This document shows, piece by piece, positions 8,044 to 15,469 of a stretch of 64,000 bases of DNA. The notes beneath the pieces were generated by a model. That model did not search any database, was not told where the DNA came from, and saw only the letters and a list, made by a program, of their open reading frames with translations. Source of the stretch: Streptomyces canus (GTDB lineage: Bacteria; Actinomycetota; Actinomycetes; Streptomycetales; Streptomycetaceae). Position 1 is the first letter of the stretch. Each line of letters starts with the position of its first letter. The position numbers and the translations under genes are program-made. Location: assembly GCF_001514145.1 (NCBI RefSeq), contig NZ_KQ948660.1, positions 597,284 to 661,283 of the forward strand, read 5' to 3'.

Positions 8044-10095
8044 ATGCCCCCCATGGCCCAGCATCGCCGACGCCGGACAACCGCCCTCGCCCTCGGTGTT
8101 CCGCTCATCCTGACGGCCGCCGGAGGGCTGGCCTACGGTGGGCTCCCGGGCAGCCAGCCCCGGGCCTCCGCCGCCACCACCGCCGCTCCCGCCTGGGCCA
8201 CCGCCACCGCGGACGGCTTCGCCTCCGTCAACGCGCTCGGCCAGAACGGGACGTACGGCGGCCGGGACGGTCAGATCGTCACCGTGAGGACGCTCGCCGA
8301 CCTGGAGAAGTACGCGACGGCGAGCGAGCCGTACGTCATCGTCGTCGCCGCGACGATCACCATGGACCCGGTCGGGAAAGAGATCAAGGTCCAGAGCAAC
8401 AAGACCATCGTCGGGTCCGGGACCTCCGGGCAGATCGTCGGCGGCGGCTTCTTCCTCGGCTCCGGCGTGCACAACGTGATCATCCGGAACCTCACCATCC
8501 GGGACGCCTACCAGGGCGTGTGGAACGACAAGGAACACGACTTCGACGCCATCCAGATGGACGGCGCCCACCACGTGTGGATCGACCACAACGACCTGCG
8601 GCACATGGCCGACGGACTCATCGACGTCCGCAAGGACAGCACCTATGTGACGGTCTCCTGGAACAAACTCAGCCAGGACAACAAGGCGTTCGGCATCGGC
8701 TGGACGGAGAACGTCGTCACCGACATCACCATCCACCACAACTGGATCCGCGAGACCGAGCAGCGCAACCCGTCCACGGACAACGCCGCCCACGCGCACC
8801 TCTACAACAACTTCCTGGAGGACGTGGCCGGGACGGACATCAACTCCTCCTACGGCAACTACTCGCGCGGCGCGACCAGGATGGTCCTGGAGAACTCCTA
8901 CTTCCAGGGCTTCAAGAACCCCGTCATCAAGGACAGCACCGCGAGCATCGTCCAGAAGGGCAACACCTTCGTGGGGACGAGCGGGCGCAACGAGAGCGGG
9001 GGCACGGCCTTCGACCCGAAGACGTACTACGCCTACACGCTCGACAAGACGGCCGACGTACCGGCGCTTCTCAAGTCCGGCGTGGGACCGCGGAGTTCGA
9101 TCGGTACGACGGCGACCGCCTCGACGAAGGCCGCCGCCGCGACCACGCTCACCGTCGCCAAGGACGGCAGCGGGCAGTACTCGACCGTGCAGGCAGCGGT
9201 GAACGCGGTACCGGCCAACAACCCCTCCCGTGTGGTGATCTCGGTGAAGCCGGGGACCTACCGCGAGCTGGTCAAGGTGCCGTCCAACAAACCGCACGTC
9301 ACCATCCAGGGGTCGGGTGGCAGCCGCAACGACACGGTGATCGTCTACAACAACGCGTCCGGGACCCCCAAGCCCGACGGCTCGGGCACCTACGGCACCG
9401 GCGGCAGCGCCACCGTCACCGTCGAGGCCGACGACTTCCAGGCCCGCAACCTGACGATCTCCAACGACTTCGACGAGGCCAGTCACCAGGACATCGCGGG
9501 CCAGGCGGTCGCCCTGCGCACCGCCGCCGACAAGGTGTTCCTGGACGGGGTCATCGTCAGCGGCGACCAGGACACGCTCCTCGTGGACACCGCGGCCAAG
9601 GAGAAGCTGGGCCGGGTCTACATGACCAACTCCTACGTCATCGGCAACGTCGACTTCATCTTCGGGCGGGCCACCGCGGTGATCGACAAGTCCGTCATCA
9701 CGCTGAAGAAGCGCTGGAACGGCACGTCGGCCGGTTACGTGACCGCGCCGAGCACCGCCGCGGGCCGCAAGGGCATCCTCATCGCCAACTCGACCGTGAA
9801 CGGGGACGTCTCCTCCGCGAGCTTCTACCTGGGCCGCCCCTGGCACGCCGGTGGTGACGCGAGCCTCGACCCGCAGACCACGGTCCGCAACACGTCGTTG
9901 AGCGCCGCGATCAAGTCCACGCCGTGGACCGACATGAGCGGCTTCTCCTGGAAGGACGACCGGTTCGCGGAGTACAAGAACACCGGCGCGGGCTCGGGTG
10001 CGGCGAGCAGTGACCGGCCGCAGCTGACCGACGCGCAGGCCACCGGCCAGGAGGTCGCGGACTGGCTGGGCGACTGGACGCCGACCAGCTCCTGA
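8044..10095 (+). CDS. bifunctional pectate lyase (PL1) - pectin methylesterase (CE8) fusion
   Basis: A 683-aa secreted enzyme. After a signal peptide (MAQHRRRRTTALALGVPLIL, cleavage in the Ala-rich stretch near 45) comes a PL1 beta-helix domain (about 55-350) with the family signatures DFDAIQMDGAHHVWIDHNDL and the NPSTDNAAHAHLYNN strand. An Ala/Thr linker leads to a CE8 pectinesterase domain (about 365-655) with its active-site blocks SGDQDTLLVD, GNVDFIFGRA and YLGRPW. The two activities would demethylate homogalacturonan and cleave the product outside the cell. An in-frame ATG at 8053 is an alternative start; neither has a strong ribosome-binding site because the inverted repeat occupies that position. 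Confidence 0.95.
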   Translation: MPPMAQHRRRRTTALALGVPLILTAAGGLAYGGLPGSQPRASAATTAAPAWATATADGFASVNALGQNGTYGGRDGQIVTVRTLADLEKYATASEPYVIVVAATITMDPVGKEIKVQSNKTIVGSGTSGQIVGGGFFLGSGVHNVIIRNLTIRDAYQGVWNDKEHDFDAIQMDGAHHVWIDHNDLRHMADGLIDVRKDSTYVTVSWNKLSQDNKAFGIGWTENVVTDITIHHNWIRETEQRNPSTDNAAHAHLYNNFLEDVAGTDINSSYGNYSRGATRMVLENSYFQGFKNPVIKDSTASIVQKGNTFVGTSGRNESGGTAFDPKTYYAYTLDKTADVPALLKSGVGPRSSIGTTATASTKAAAATTLTVAKDGSGQYSTVQAAVNAVPANNPSRVVISVKPGTYRELVKVPSNKPHVTIQGSGGSRNDTVIVYNNASGTPKPDGSGTYGTGGSATVTVEADDFQARNLTISNDFDEASHQDIAGQAVALRTAADKVFLDGVIVSGDQDTLLVDTAAKEKLGRVYMTNSYVIGNVDFIFGRATAVIDKSVITLKKRWNGTSAGYVTAPSTAAGRKGILIANSTVNGDVSSASFYLGRPWHAGGDASLDPQTTVRNTSLSAAIKSTPWTDMSGFSWKDDRFAEYKNTGAGSGAASSDRPQLTDAQATGQEVADWLGDWTPTSS

Positions 10096-10132
10096 CCTGG
10101 CGTTTCACCGGCTTTCCGCTCCACTGTCAGAC

Positions 10133-10164
10133 CCTCGATCTAGGCTGGTTTCCGTAGATCGAGG
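10133..10164. promoter_or_regulatory. 10-bp inverted repeat upstream of the Imm49 gene
   Basis: CCTCGATCTA (10133-10142) and TAGATCGAGG (10155-10164) are perfect complements with a 12-nt spacer, 21 bp before the GTG at 10186. The position fits an operator or 5' leader hairpin, or a terminator for the pectinase gene ending 38 bp earlier. Confidence 0.5.
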
Positions 10165-10185
10165 TGTCGGACGGGGGAGCGGAAA

Positions 10186-11949
10186 GTGGTACGTATCGAA
10201 AGGCATCGGGTCGGCGAGGCAGCCGTTTCGGCGGTGCGGAAGGACTTCGCGAACAGGATCGGTTCGCAGGTCCACTCCATGTCCAAGGCCGGCCCGGTGA
10301 CGGCATGGGAGTGGTGGCTGATCGCCCAGGAGTTCGTCGAGTATCTCGGCGCGCTCTCGGTGGAGACCCCCGGTCTGCACTCCCCCGAGGCGAAGGCGGT
10401 CCTGGAGGACGCCGCCGAGGCGGCCGCCGGCGCGGTGGCGTACGCGGCGTACTTCCCCCGCGACCACTTCGAGGTCTTCCTCACCTACCCGAACTGGGGC
10501 CTGGTCTACGACCGCGAGCCCGGCGGCACCCCGGAGCCGGTCTCGGCCGCCAAGTGGCTGGACGCCTTCTGCCTGGCGATCCTCGCCGAGAAGACCCAAT
10601 GGCACGGCGAGGCCTTCCACTTCGCGCGCGAGACCCCCCAGCAGGACCGCTCCGGCCACCCCGACGCCGAACTGATCAACGGCTTCATGGCCTTCGTCAT
10701 CGGCGACACCGGCGACGACGACGTCACCTACCCGCCTTCCCGCCAGGAGAAGCTCACCGCGCTCGACGCGGCACTCGACCGGGTCCGGGCCCGGGAGGCG
10801 GAGACCGGCGAGCACCTTGCCGACCAGCCGTACGGCATCGGGCTGCGGGCGCTGCGCGCGCTGACCGCGGGTGACCGGGAGGGGTTCGACGAGGCGGTCG
10901 TACGACTGCTGAGGCCGCTGACCGGCACTCCCGGGCCGGGAGCGCGTCCGGGCAGTCTTCTCCCGCTCCTGCCGATCGCCCTGACGGCACTGGCGTACCG
11001 CGAGGAGGGCTGGCCGCCGGCCGCCGACAGCGACTATCTGCCGGACGCGCTGGTCACCGGTTTCAAGGCCACGCCGCCGCGGGTGGGGCCCTACGGCCGG
11101 GCCCGCCGCCCGGACGCGGTGGCCGAACTCGCCGCGGGGGTGGTGGAGTTCGGGCGGATCCTGGAGCCGCGTCCTCTGGACCCGGACAGCGAGGAGCAGT
11201 TCGAGCGGTACACCCGGGACGCCATCACCCCGATGCCCGGCAAGTCGCTCACCACCTTCGAGCTGGCCTACGCCGTCACCTACCAGGAGCTCCTCTTCCG
11301 GACCCGTGCCGCGCACACGCCCGACGCGAGCGACGCCCAGCTGGAGAACCTGCGGCTGGCCGCGGAGCTGGGGGCCGCCTTGTTCCGTACCACGCTGGCG
11401 GAGCCCGGCACCGACGTGCCGGTGACGATCGACGGCAGGACCGTGACCTACCCCGCCTGCCGGGACGAGGACGCCGGGCCGGGGGCCTGGCACCGGGCGG
11501 TGCACCTCGCGCTGGTCACGGGCCGGCGGGAGCATCTGGCGCCGCTGGTCCTGGCGGGGCCCGAGCGTGTCGGCCCCGACCGTTCGGTGCCGGCCTCCTA
11601 CCGGCGGGCCCTGCACGCCTATCTGCGGGGCGAGGACCCCGAGCCCGCCACGGACCTGGCGCTGCGGGACGCCGGGAAGGCCCGCGACCAGGGTGTCCTG
11701 CCGCCGCCCGCGGTGCTCTTCTCCCAGCTCGTCGAGGGCGACGAGGAGAGCTTCAACCTGGCCCTCCTGGACGCCCTCACGGCCCACCGCGACCACTACG
11801 CCGTCGCCGACCGCCCCACCGACCCCGACGCCGCGCTGAGCCTCGACATCCTGGCCCTCGTCTGCCACGCGCGGAGGCGGGGCTGGGAGATCAGGGTGAG
11901 GTCGCCGTATCTGCCGCCGCGGATCGTGGCGGCCGCGGAGCCGTTCTGA
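10186..11949 (+). CDS. Imm49-family protein with two tandem domains
   Basis: A 587-aa cytosolic protein. The C-terminal half (about 340-587) matches the Streptomyces Imm49 family by pattern: PGTDVPVTIDGRTVTYPACR, GAWHRAVHLALVTGRREHL, a Leu/Pro block and the terminal IRVRSPYLPPRIV. The N-terminal half has the same order of elements (AKWLDAFCLAILAEKTQWHG, LRALTAGDREGFDEAV, SDYLPDALV), so the protein looks like an internal duplication. Imm49 was defined bioinformatically as a polymorphic-toxin immunity family. No toxin lies next to it here; the nearest is the T7SS ADP-ribosyltransferase 9 kb away on the other strand. The GTG at 10186 is preceded by GGGGGAGCGGAAA. Confidence 0.75.
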   Translation: MVRIERHRVGEAAVSAVRKDFANRIGSQVHSMSKAGPVTAWEWWLIAQEFVEYLGALSVETPGLHSPEAKAVLEDAAEAAAGAVAYAAYFPRDHFEVFLTYPNWGLVYDREPGGTPEPVSAAKWLDAFCLAILAEKTQWHGEAFHFARETPQQDRSGHPDAELINGFMAFVIGDTGDDDVTYPPSRQEKLTALDAALDRVRAREAETGEHLADQPYGIGLRALRALTAGDREGFDEAVVRLLRPLTGTPGPGARPGSLLPLLPIALTALAYREEGWPPAADSDYLPDALVTGFKATPPRVGPYGRARRPDAVAELAAGVVEFGRILEPRPLDPDSEEQFERYTRDAITPMPGKSLTTFELAYAVTYQELLFRTRAAHTPDASDAQLENLRLAAELGAALFRTTLAEPGTDVPVTIDGRTVTYPACRDEDAGPGAWHRAVHLALVTGRREHLAPLVLAGPERVGPDRSVPASYRRALHAYLRGEDPEPATDLALRDAGKARDQGVLPPPAVLFSQLVEGDEESFNLALLDALTAHRDHYAVADRPTDPDAALSLDILALVCHARRRGWEIRVRSPYLPPRIVAAAEPF

Positions 11950-12007
11950 CGGCCTGCGGGACGCCGTCGAGGGCCGGGCCCACCGGTCGTCGTGGCCCAC
12001 GGGCGAA

Positions 12008-12062
12008 GGCCCCGCGGAGGGCTCCGTGATCGGTGGGGTGATCACGGGGTCCTGGCGGGGCC
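12008..12062. terminator. bidirectional terminator hairpin
   Basis: The outer arms GGCCCCGC (12008-12015) and GCGGGGCC (12055-12062) and the inner arms CCGTGATC and GATCACGG form a two-part stem between two converging genes, the Imm49 gene (plus) and the ABC exporter (minus). Confidence 0.7.
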
Positions 12063-12080
12063 GATGGGTACGGGGTGCGG

Positions 12081-13865
12081 TCAGCGGCGCAGGGGCACGG
12101 TGTCGTCCGGCAGTTTCCGCAGGACCATCGTGTCCTCGGGGAGCGGGCCCAGCAGACGGGCGTAGGCGCCTCGGCCGGCGACCAGTTCCGCGTGGGTGCC
12201 CGCTTCCACCAGGCGCCCGCCGTCGACGACCAGGATGCGGTCCGCGTCCGGGGCCAGGCTCAGATCGTGGGTGATCATGATGGTCGTCCGGCCGGACACC
12301 AGCCGGCGCAGGGGGTGCACGACCTGGCGCGCGGCGACCGAGTCGAGGCCGGCGGTGGGCTCGTCGAGGATCAGGACGGGCGCGGCCCGGAGCATCGCGC
12401 GGGCGATGGTGATCCGCTTGAGCTGGCCGCCGGACAGTGCCGCCGTGCCGGGGGCGATCTCGGTGTCGTAGCCCTCGGGGAGCGAGGAGATGAAGTCGTG
12501 GGCCGCCGCCGACCGGGCCGCCTGCTCGATCTCCTCGTCGCTCGCGCCCGGCCGGCCCGTCCCGATGTTCTCGCGGATCGTTCCGTTGAGGATCAGAGTC
12601 TCCTGCGGGAGCAACGCGACCTGCTCCCGCAGGAACTCCAGGCCCATGTGGGTGAGCGGGACGCCGTCCAGGGTGATCACGCCCGCGGAGGGGTCGTAGA
12701 AACGGGTGAGGAGCTTGGACAGGGTGGACTTGCCGGCGCCGCTCGGGCCCGTGATGATCACCAGTTCGCCGGGCGCGGCCGAGAAGGACACGTCGGTGAG
12801 GGAGTCGCGGCGGGCGGTGGGGTAGCGGAAGTGCACGCCGTGGAAGCCGACCCAGCCGCGGACCGGCCAGACGGGGACGGGGTCGGCCGGGTCGCCCACC
12901 GACGGTTTCGCGTCCAGTATCTCGTTCAGGCGCTGGGCGCCCGCGGTGGCGGCGGTGAGGGTCAGACCCAGCTGGCCGAGGTTGCGGACCGGCGGGTACA
13001 GATAGCCGATGAAGGCGGCGAAGGCGAGGAGCTGACCGAGGGTCATACGGCCGGCCGAGATCTCCCAGACGCCCAGACCGATCACGGCCAGCACACACAG
13101 CGTCTCGACGACCTCGACGAACTGCTCGTACATCTCGCTCAGCCGGGCCCCGCGCACGGAGGCTTTCATCCAGGCGCGGGCCTCGCGGTCGAGGCGCCTC
13201 TCCTCGTCGCGGCGGCGGTTGTAGGCCTGCGTGAGGACCACGTTGCCGAGCGACTCCTCCACCACGGAGGTGATCGCGCCGTCCGCGACCCGCTCCTCCT
13301 GCGAGGCCTCCTTGATCCGGCCGGAGAAGCGGCGGGCGGCGAACAGGAACAGGGGCGCGAGGACGAAGGTGGCCAGAGCGAGGTCCCAGCGCAGGTACAG
13401 GGCGGCGGCCGAGTAGAAGACGGCCGAGAAGGCGGCGGCGACGGTGCCGACGACGCCGGACACGACCATCTGCTCGATGGCCTCGACGTCACCGGTGAGG
13501 CGTTCGACCAAATCGCCCTGACGGTGCTTCTGGAAGAAGTGCGGGGGCAGGTCCTGGATGTGCCGGAAGACCTTCGCGCGCAGGCGCAGCACGAATCTCT
13601 CCGCGGTCCAGGTCGCGAGCGAGTTGCCGAAGTAGCCGACGAGCGCGCCGAGCGCGGCGACACCGAGCCAGGCGCCGGCCGGGCCCCAGAAGGCGGAGAG
13701 CGAACCGGCTTTCAGGGCGCTGTCGGTGAGTTCCGCGAACAGCAGGATCGCGGCGGTCTCGGCGAGCGCGGACACCACCACGCACGCGACGATCGCCGCC
13801 AGCCACTTGCGGTCGCCGCGGGTCAGCGGCCAGAAACGGCGGAAGGCCTCGCGGACTTCCCTCAT
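12081..13865 (-). CDS. ABC exporter, fused membrane and ATPase domains
   Basis: A 594-aa half-transporter of the MsbA/LmrA type. Residues 1-315 form an ABC_membrane domain with about six membrane spans; the ATPase domain follows with Walker A GPSGAGKS, signature LSGGQ, Walker B VLILDEPTAG and the switch His in ITHD. No N-terminal C39 peptidase is present. The ATG at 13865 has an AGGGAG site upstream; the frame stays open beyond it but overlaps the small peptide gene at 13955-14071 in another frame, so the shorter start is taken. It follows that cationic-peptide gene after an 89-nt gap holding a strong hairpin, suggesting an exporter for the peptide or a self-protection pump. Confidence 0.93.
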   Translation of the reverse strand: MREVREAFRRFWPLTRGDRKWLAAIVACVVVSALAETAAILLFAELTDSALKAGSLSAFWGPAGAWLGVAALGALVGYFGNSLATWTAERFVLRLRAKVFRHIQDLPPHFFQKHRQGDLVERLTGDVEAIEQMVVSGVVGTVAAAFSAVFYSAAALYLRWDLALATFVLAPLFLFAARRFSGRIKEASQEERVADGAITSVVEESLGNVVLTQAYNRRRDEERRLDREARAWMKASVRGARLSEMYEQFVEVVETLCVLAVIGLGVWEISAGRMTLGQLLAFAAFIGYLYPPVRNLGQLGLTLTAATAGAQRLNEILDAKPSVGDPADPVPVWPVRGWVGFHGVHFRYPTARRDSLTDVSFSAAPGELVIITGPSGAGKSTLSKLLTRFYDPSAGVITLDGVPLTHMGLEFLREQVALLPQETLILNGTIRENIGTGRPGASDEEIEQAARSAAAHDFISSLPEGYDTEIAPGTAALSGGQLKRITIARAMLRAAPVLILDEPTAGLDSVAARQVVHPLRRLVSGRTTIMITHDLSLAPDADRILVVDGGRLVEAGTHAELVAGRGAYARLLGPLPEDTMVLRKLPDDTVPLRR

Positions 13866-13890
13866 GACGACTCCCTTTCGTGGAGACGGC

Positions 13891-13942
13891 CGAGGCGGGG
13901 CCCCCGACGCGAGACGCGCTCGCTGCCGGTGGCCCCGCCTCG
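13891..13942 (-). terminator. hairpin between peptide gene and exporter (attenuator-like)
   Basis: CGAGGCGGGGCC (13891-13902) pairs perfectly with GGCCCCGCCTCG (13931-13942) across a 28-nt loop. It sits after the peptide stop and before the exporter ribosome-binding site, the position where bacteriocin operons often place a partial terminator so that more peptide than transporter is made. Confidence 0.65.
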
Positions 13943-13954
13943 CGGCGTGCTCCC

Positions 13955-14071
13955 TCAGCCCTTGTGGGCGATGGGACGGCGCTTCGGCGCGTGCTTCTTC
14001 GGCGCCTTCTTCTTCGGGGCCGGAGCGGGCTTGGCGGCCTTCTTGACGGGGGCGATCTTGTGGAAGCTCAT
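13955..14071 (-). CDS. small Lys/Pro/Ala-rich cationic peptide (38 aa)
   Basis: A short gene: ATG at 14071 with GAGAAGGA 8 nt upstream, stop at 13955. The 38-residue product starts MSFHKIAPVKK, continues as a KPAPAPKKKAPKKHAPKRR stretch and ends PIAHKG. It has 13 Lys, 2 Arg, 3 His and no acidic residue or Cys, and has no hydrophobic signal peptide. The composition resembles histone-tail or Pro/Lys-rich antimicrobial peptides. Upstream lies an unusually AT-rich leader; downstream lie a strong hairpin and an ABC exporter on the same strand. A nucleic-acid-binding role is the alternative to an exported peptide. The function is not known to me. Confidence 0.65.
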   Translation of the reverse strand: MSFHKIAPVKKAAKPAPAPKKKAPKKHAPKRRPIAHKG

Positions 14072-14262
14072 GTCTGCGTCCTTCTCTGCCTATGAATGAA
14101 TTTGATTTACTTGGCGAATTCCGTTTGCGTCGTTCGCTTTCTACATGGAAAACACTACGGCATTCCCGCGGCCGAAAAAGCCATTCCGCCTTAGACCTCA
14201 ATAAGACTGGTTGTGTATCGCCTGAGAATTGAAAGGCTGACACAGAATTTAAAGGCGGACAT
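14072..14262 (-). promoter_or_regulatory. AT-rich leader/promoter region of the cationic peptide gene
   Basis: This 191-bp spacer between the peptide gene and the LmeA-like gene is visibly AT-rich compared with everything around it (for example ATTTGATTTACTTGG and GAATTTAAAGG), which is rare in this genome. It holds no convincing ORF. It must contain the peptide promoter and long 5' leader; no recognised operator was identified. Confidence 0.5.
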
Positions 14263-15399
14263 CTATGGACCGACCGCCAGTCCGGAGCCCTCGACGCTCA
14301 CCCTGATGCCGTCCTTCGCCACGCGTACGTCCCGCAGGCGCAGGTCACCGCTCGGCGGCTCGGGCAGCCGGAAGCCGAGGGAGAGGCGGTCGGCGAGGAC
14401 CGGGCGGGTCAGGTGGGAGAGGGCGTCGAGCAGCGCCGGGTCCAGGCCCAGGCGGTCCAGGAGCTCGGGGTGGGCCAGGGCCAGGTCGAGGAGGTTCAGA
14501 CGCATGGCCTGCCGTACGAACTCCGGGCGGCCGGTCAGACGGGACAGCGCGGTGTCGGAGCGCTGCGCCTCACGCACGGTGGCATCGGGCACGCCCAGCG
14601 CGCGCACCACGGACGGTACCGCCAGCACGGCACGGGCCTTGCGCGTCTCCCGGGCCAGGGCCGCCGCGGACGCACGGGTCAGATGCAGGCCCTGCGAGGC
14701 GCGCGTACCCGGCCGGTAGGTCGCCAGCTCCCCGATGTCCAGGCGCATCCCGCCGATCCGGGTGTCGACGCCCCGCTCCCCGTCGCGCGCCACGCGCACG
14801 TCGGCCCGCAGCCGCAGGTCGTGTCCGGCGACCGGAAGAGTGCCGCGCACGGCGACCCGGTCCCGGCCCGCCCCGGTGAACGTCACCTGGGACGCGCCGA
14901 GTTCACGGTTCATGTCGGCGAAGGAGAGCAGCACGTCGCCGTCGAGCCGGGGAACTCGCGCCCCGCGCACGGAGGTCGGACCGTCCCCGTCGAGCCGTAT
15001 GTCATGGGCCGTCGCCGACACCGCGGCCAGCGTGACCCGGTCGGCCGCCACATCCGGGACGGTCACCTTGACCGAGTCCAGGCGCCTGCCCACGAGTTGC
15101 GGCAGGAAGGGGAAGCCGTCGATCTCCACCTCGGGCGCCGCGGTCAGCCGCAGCCGGTCCTTGAGGGTGTCCGCGGCCCTGTGCTCGGCGTACAGGACGG
15201 CCCAGCGGTCGGCGAGGGTGAGGAAGGCGGCCAGCACCAGCAGCGAGGCGACCGTCTTCAGCGCGAACGGCAGGCCTGCGAAACGGCCCCGCCGACGCCT
15301 CCGCCCGGTGCGGCGGTGGGTGGTCGGCGGGGCCGGGGGTTCTTCGTCAGGGACGTCATACGGGTGGGGGTGCGTGGGTACGGGGTGGGGGGAACGCAT
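14263..15399 (-). CDS. LmeA-like (DUF2993) lipid-binding membrane-anchored protein
   Basis: A 378-aa protein. The N-terminus is Pro/His-rich and ends in a basic RRTGRRRRRGR stop-transfer, followed by one membrane anchor (about 44-63, LPFALKTVASLLVLAAFLTL). The extracellular part has the DUF2993 pattern: VEIDGFPFLPQLVGRRLDSV near residue 95, a repeat of beta strands, and helices around 260-330. In mycobacteria LmeA binds phospholipids and supports mannan elongation, so a cell-envelope lipid role is likely but not proven. The ATG at 15399 was chosen from the Streptomyces-like N-terminus and the GGATGG just upstream. It ends 191 bp before the cationic peptide gene. Confidence 0.85.
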   Translation of the reverse strand: MRSPHPVPTHPHPYDVPDEEPPAPPTTHRRTGRRRRRGRFAGLPFALKTVASLLVLAAFLTLADRWAVLYAEHRAADTLKDRLRLTAAPEVEIDGFPFLPQLVGRRLDSVKVTVPDVAADRVTLAAVSATAHDIRLDGDGPTSVRGARVPRLDGDVLLSFADMNRELGASQVTFTGAGRDRVAVRGTLPVAGHDLRLRADVRVARDGERGVDTRIGGMRLDIGELATYRPGTRASQGLHLTRASAAALARETRKARAVLAVPSVVRALGVPDATVREAQRSDTALSRLTGRPEFVRQAMRLNLLDLALAHPELLDRLGLDPALLDALSHLTRPVLADRLSLGFRLPEPPSGDLRLRDVRVAKDGIRVSVEGSGLAVGP

Positions 15400-15469
15400 C
15401 GATCCATCCGATCATGCGAACGCCCCCCACCCGCAACCCGCTCCGGGCCCGTGCGACTCAGCTCACGAT

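Noticed and set aside
12081..14243. 720-codon version of the ABC exporter starting near 14243
   Set aside because: The extra 126 codons overlap the small peptide gene in another frame and contain no exporter-like sequence; ATG 13865 has a good ribosome-binding site.
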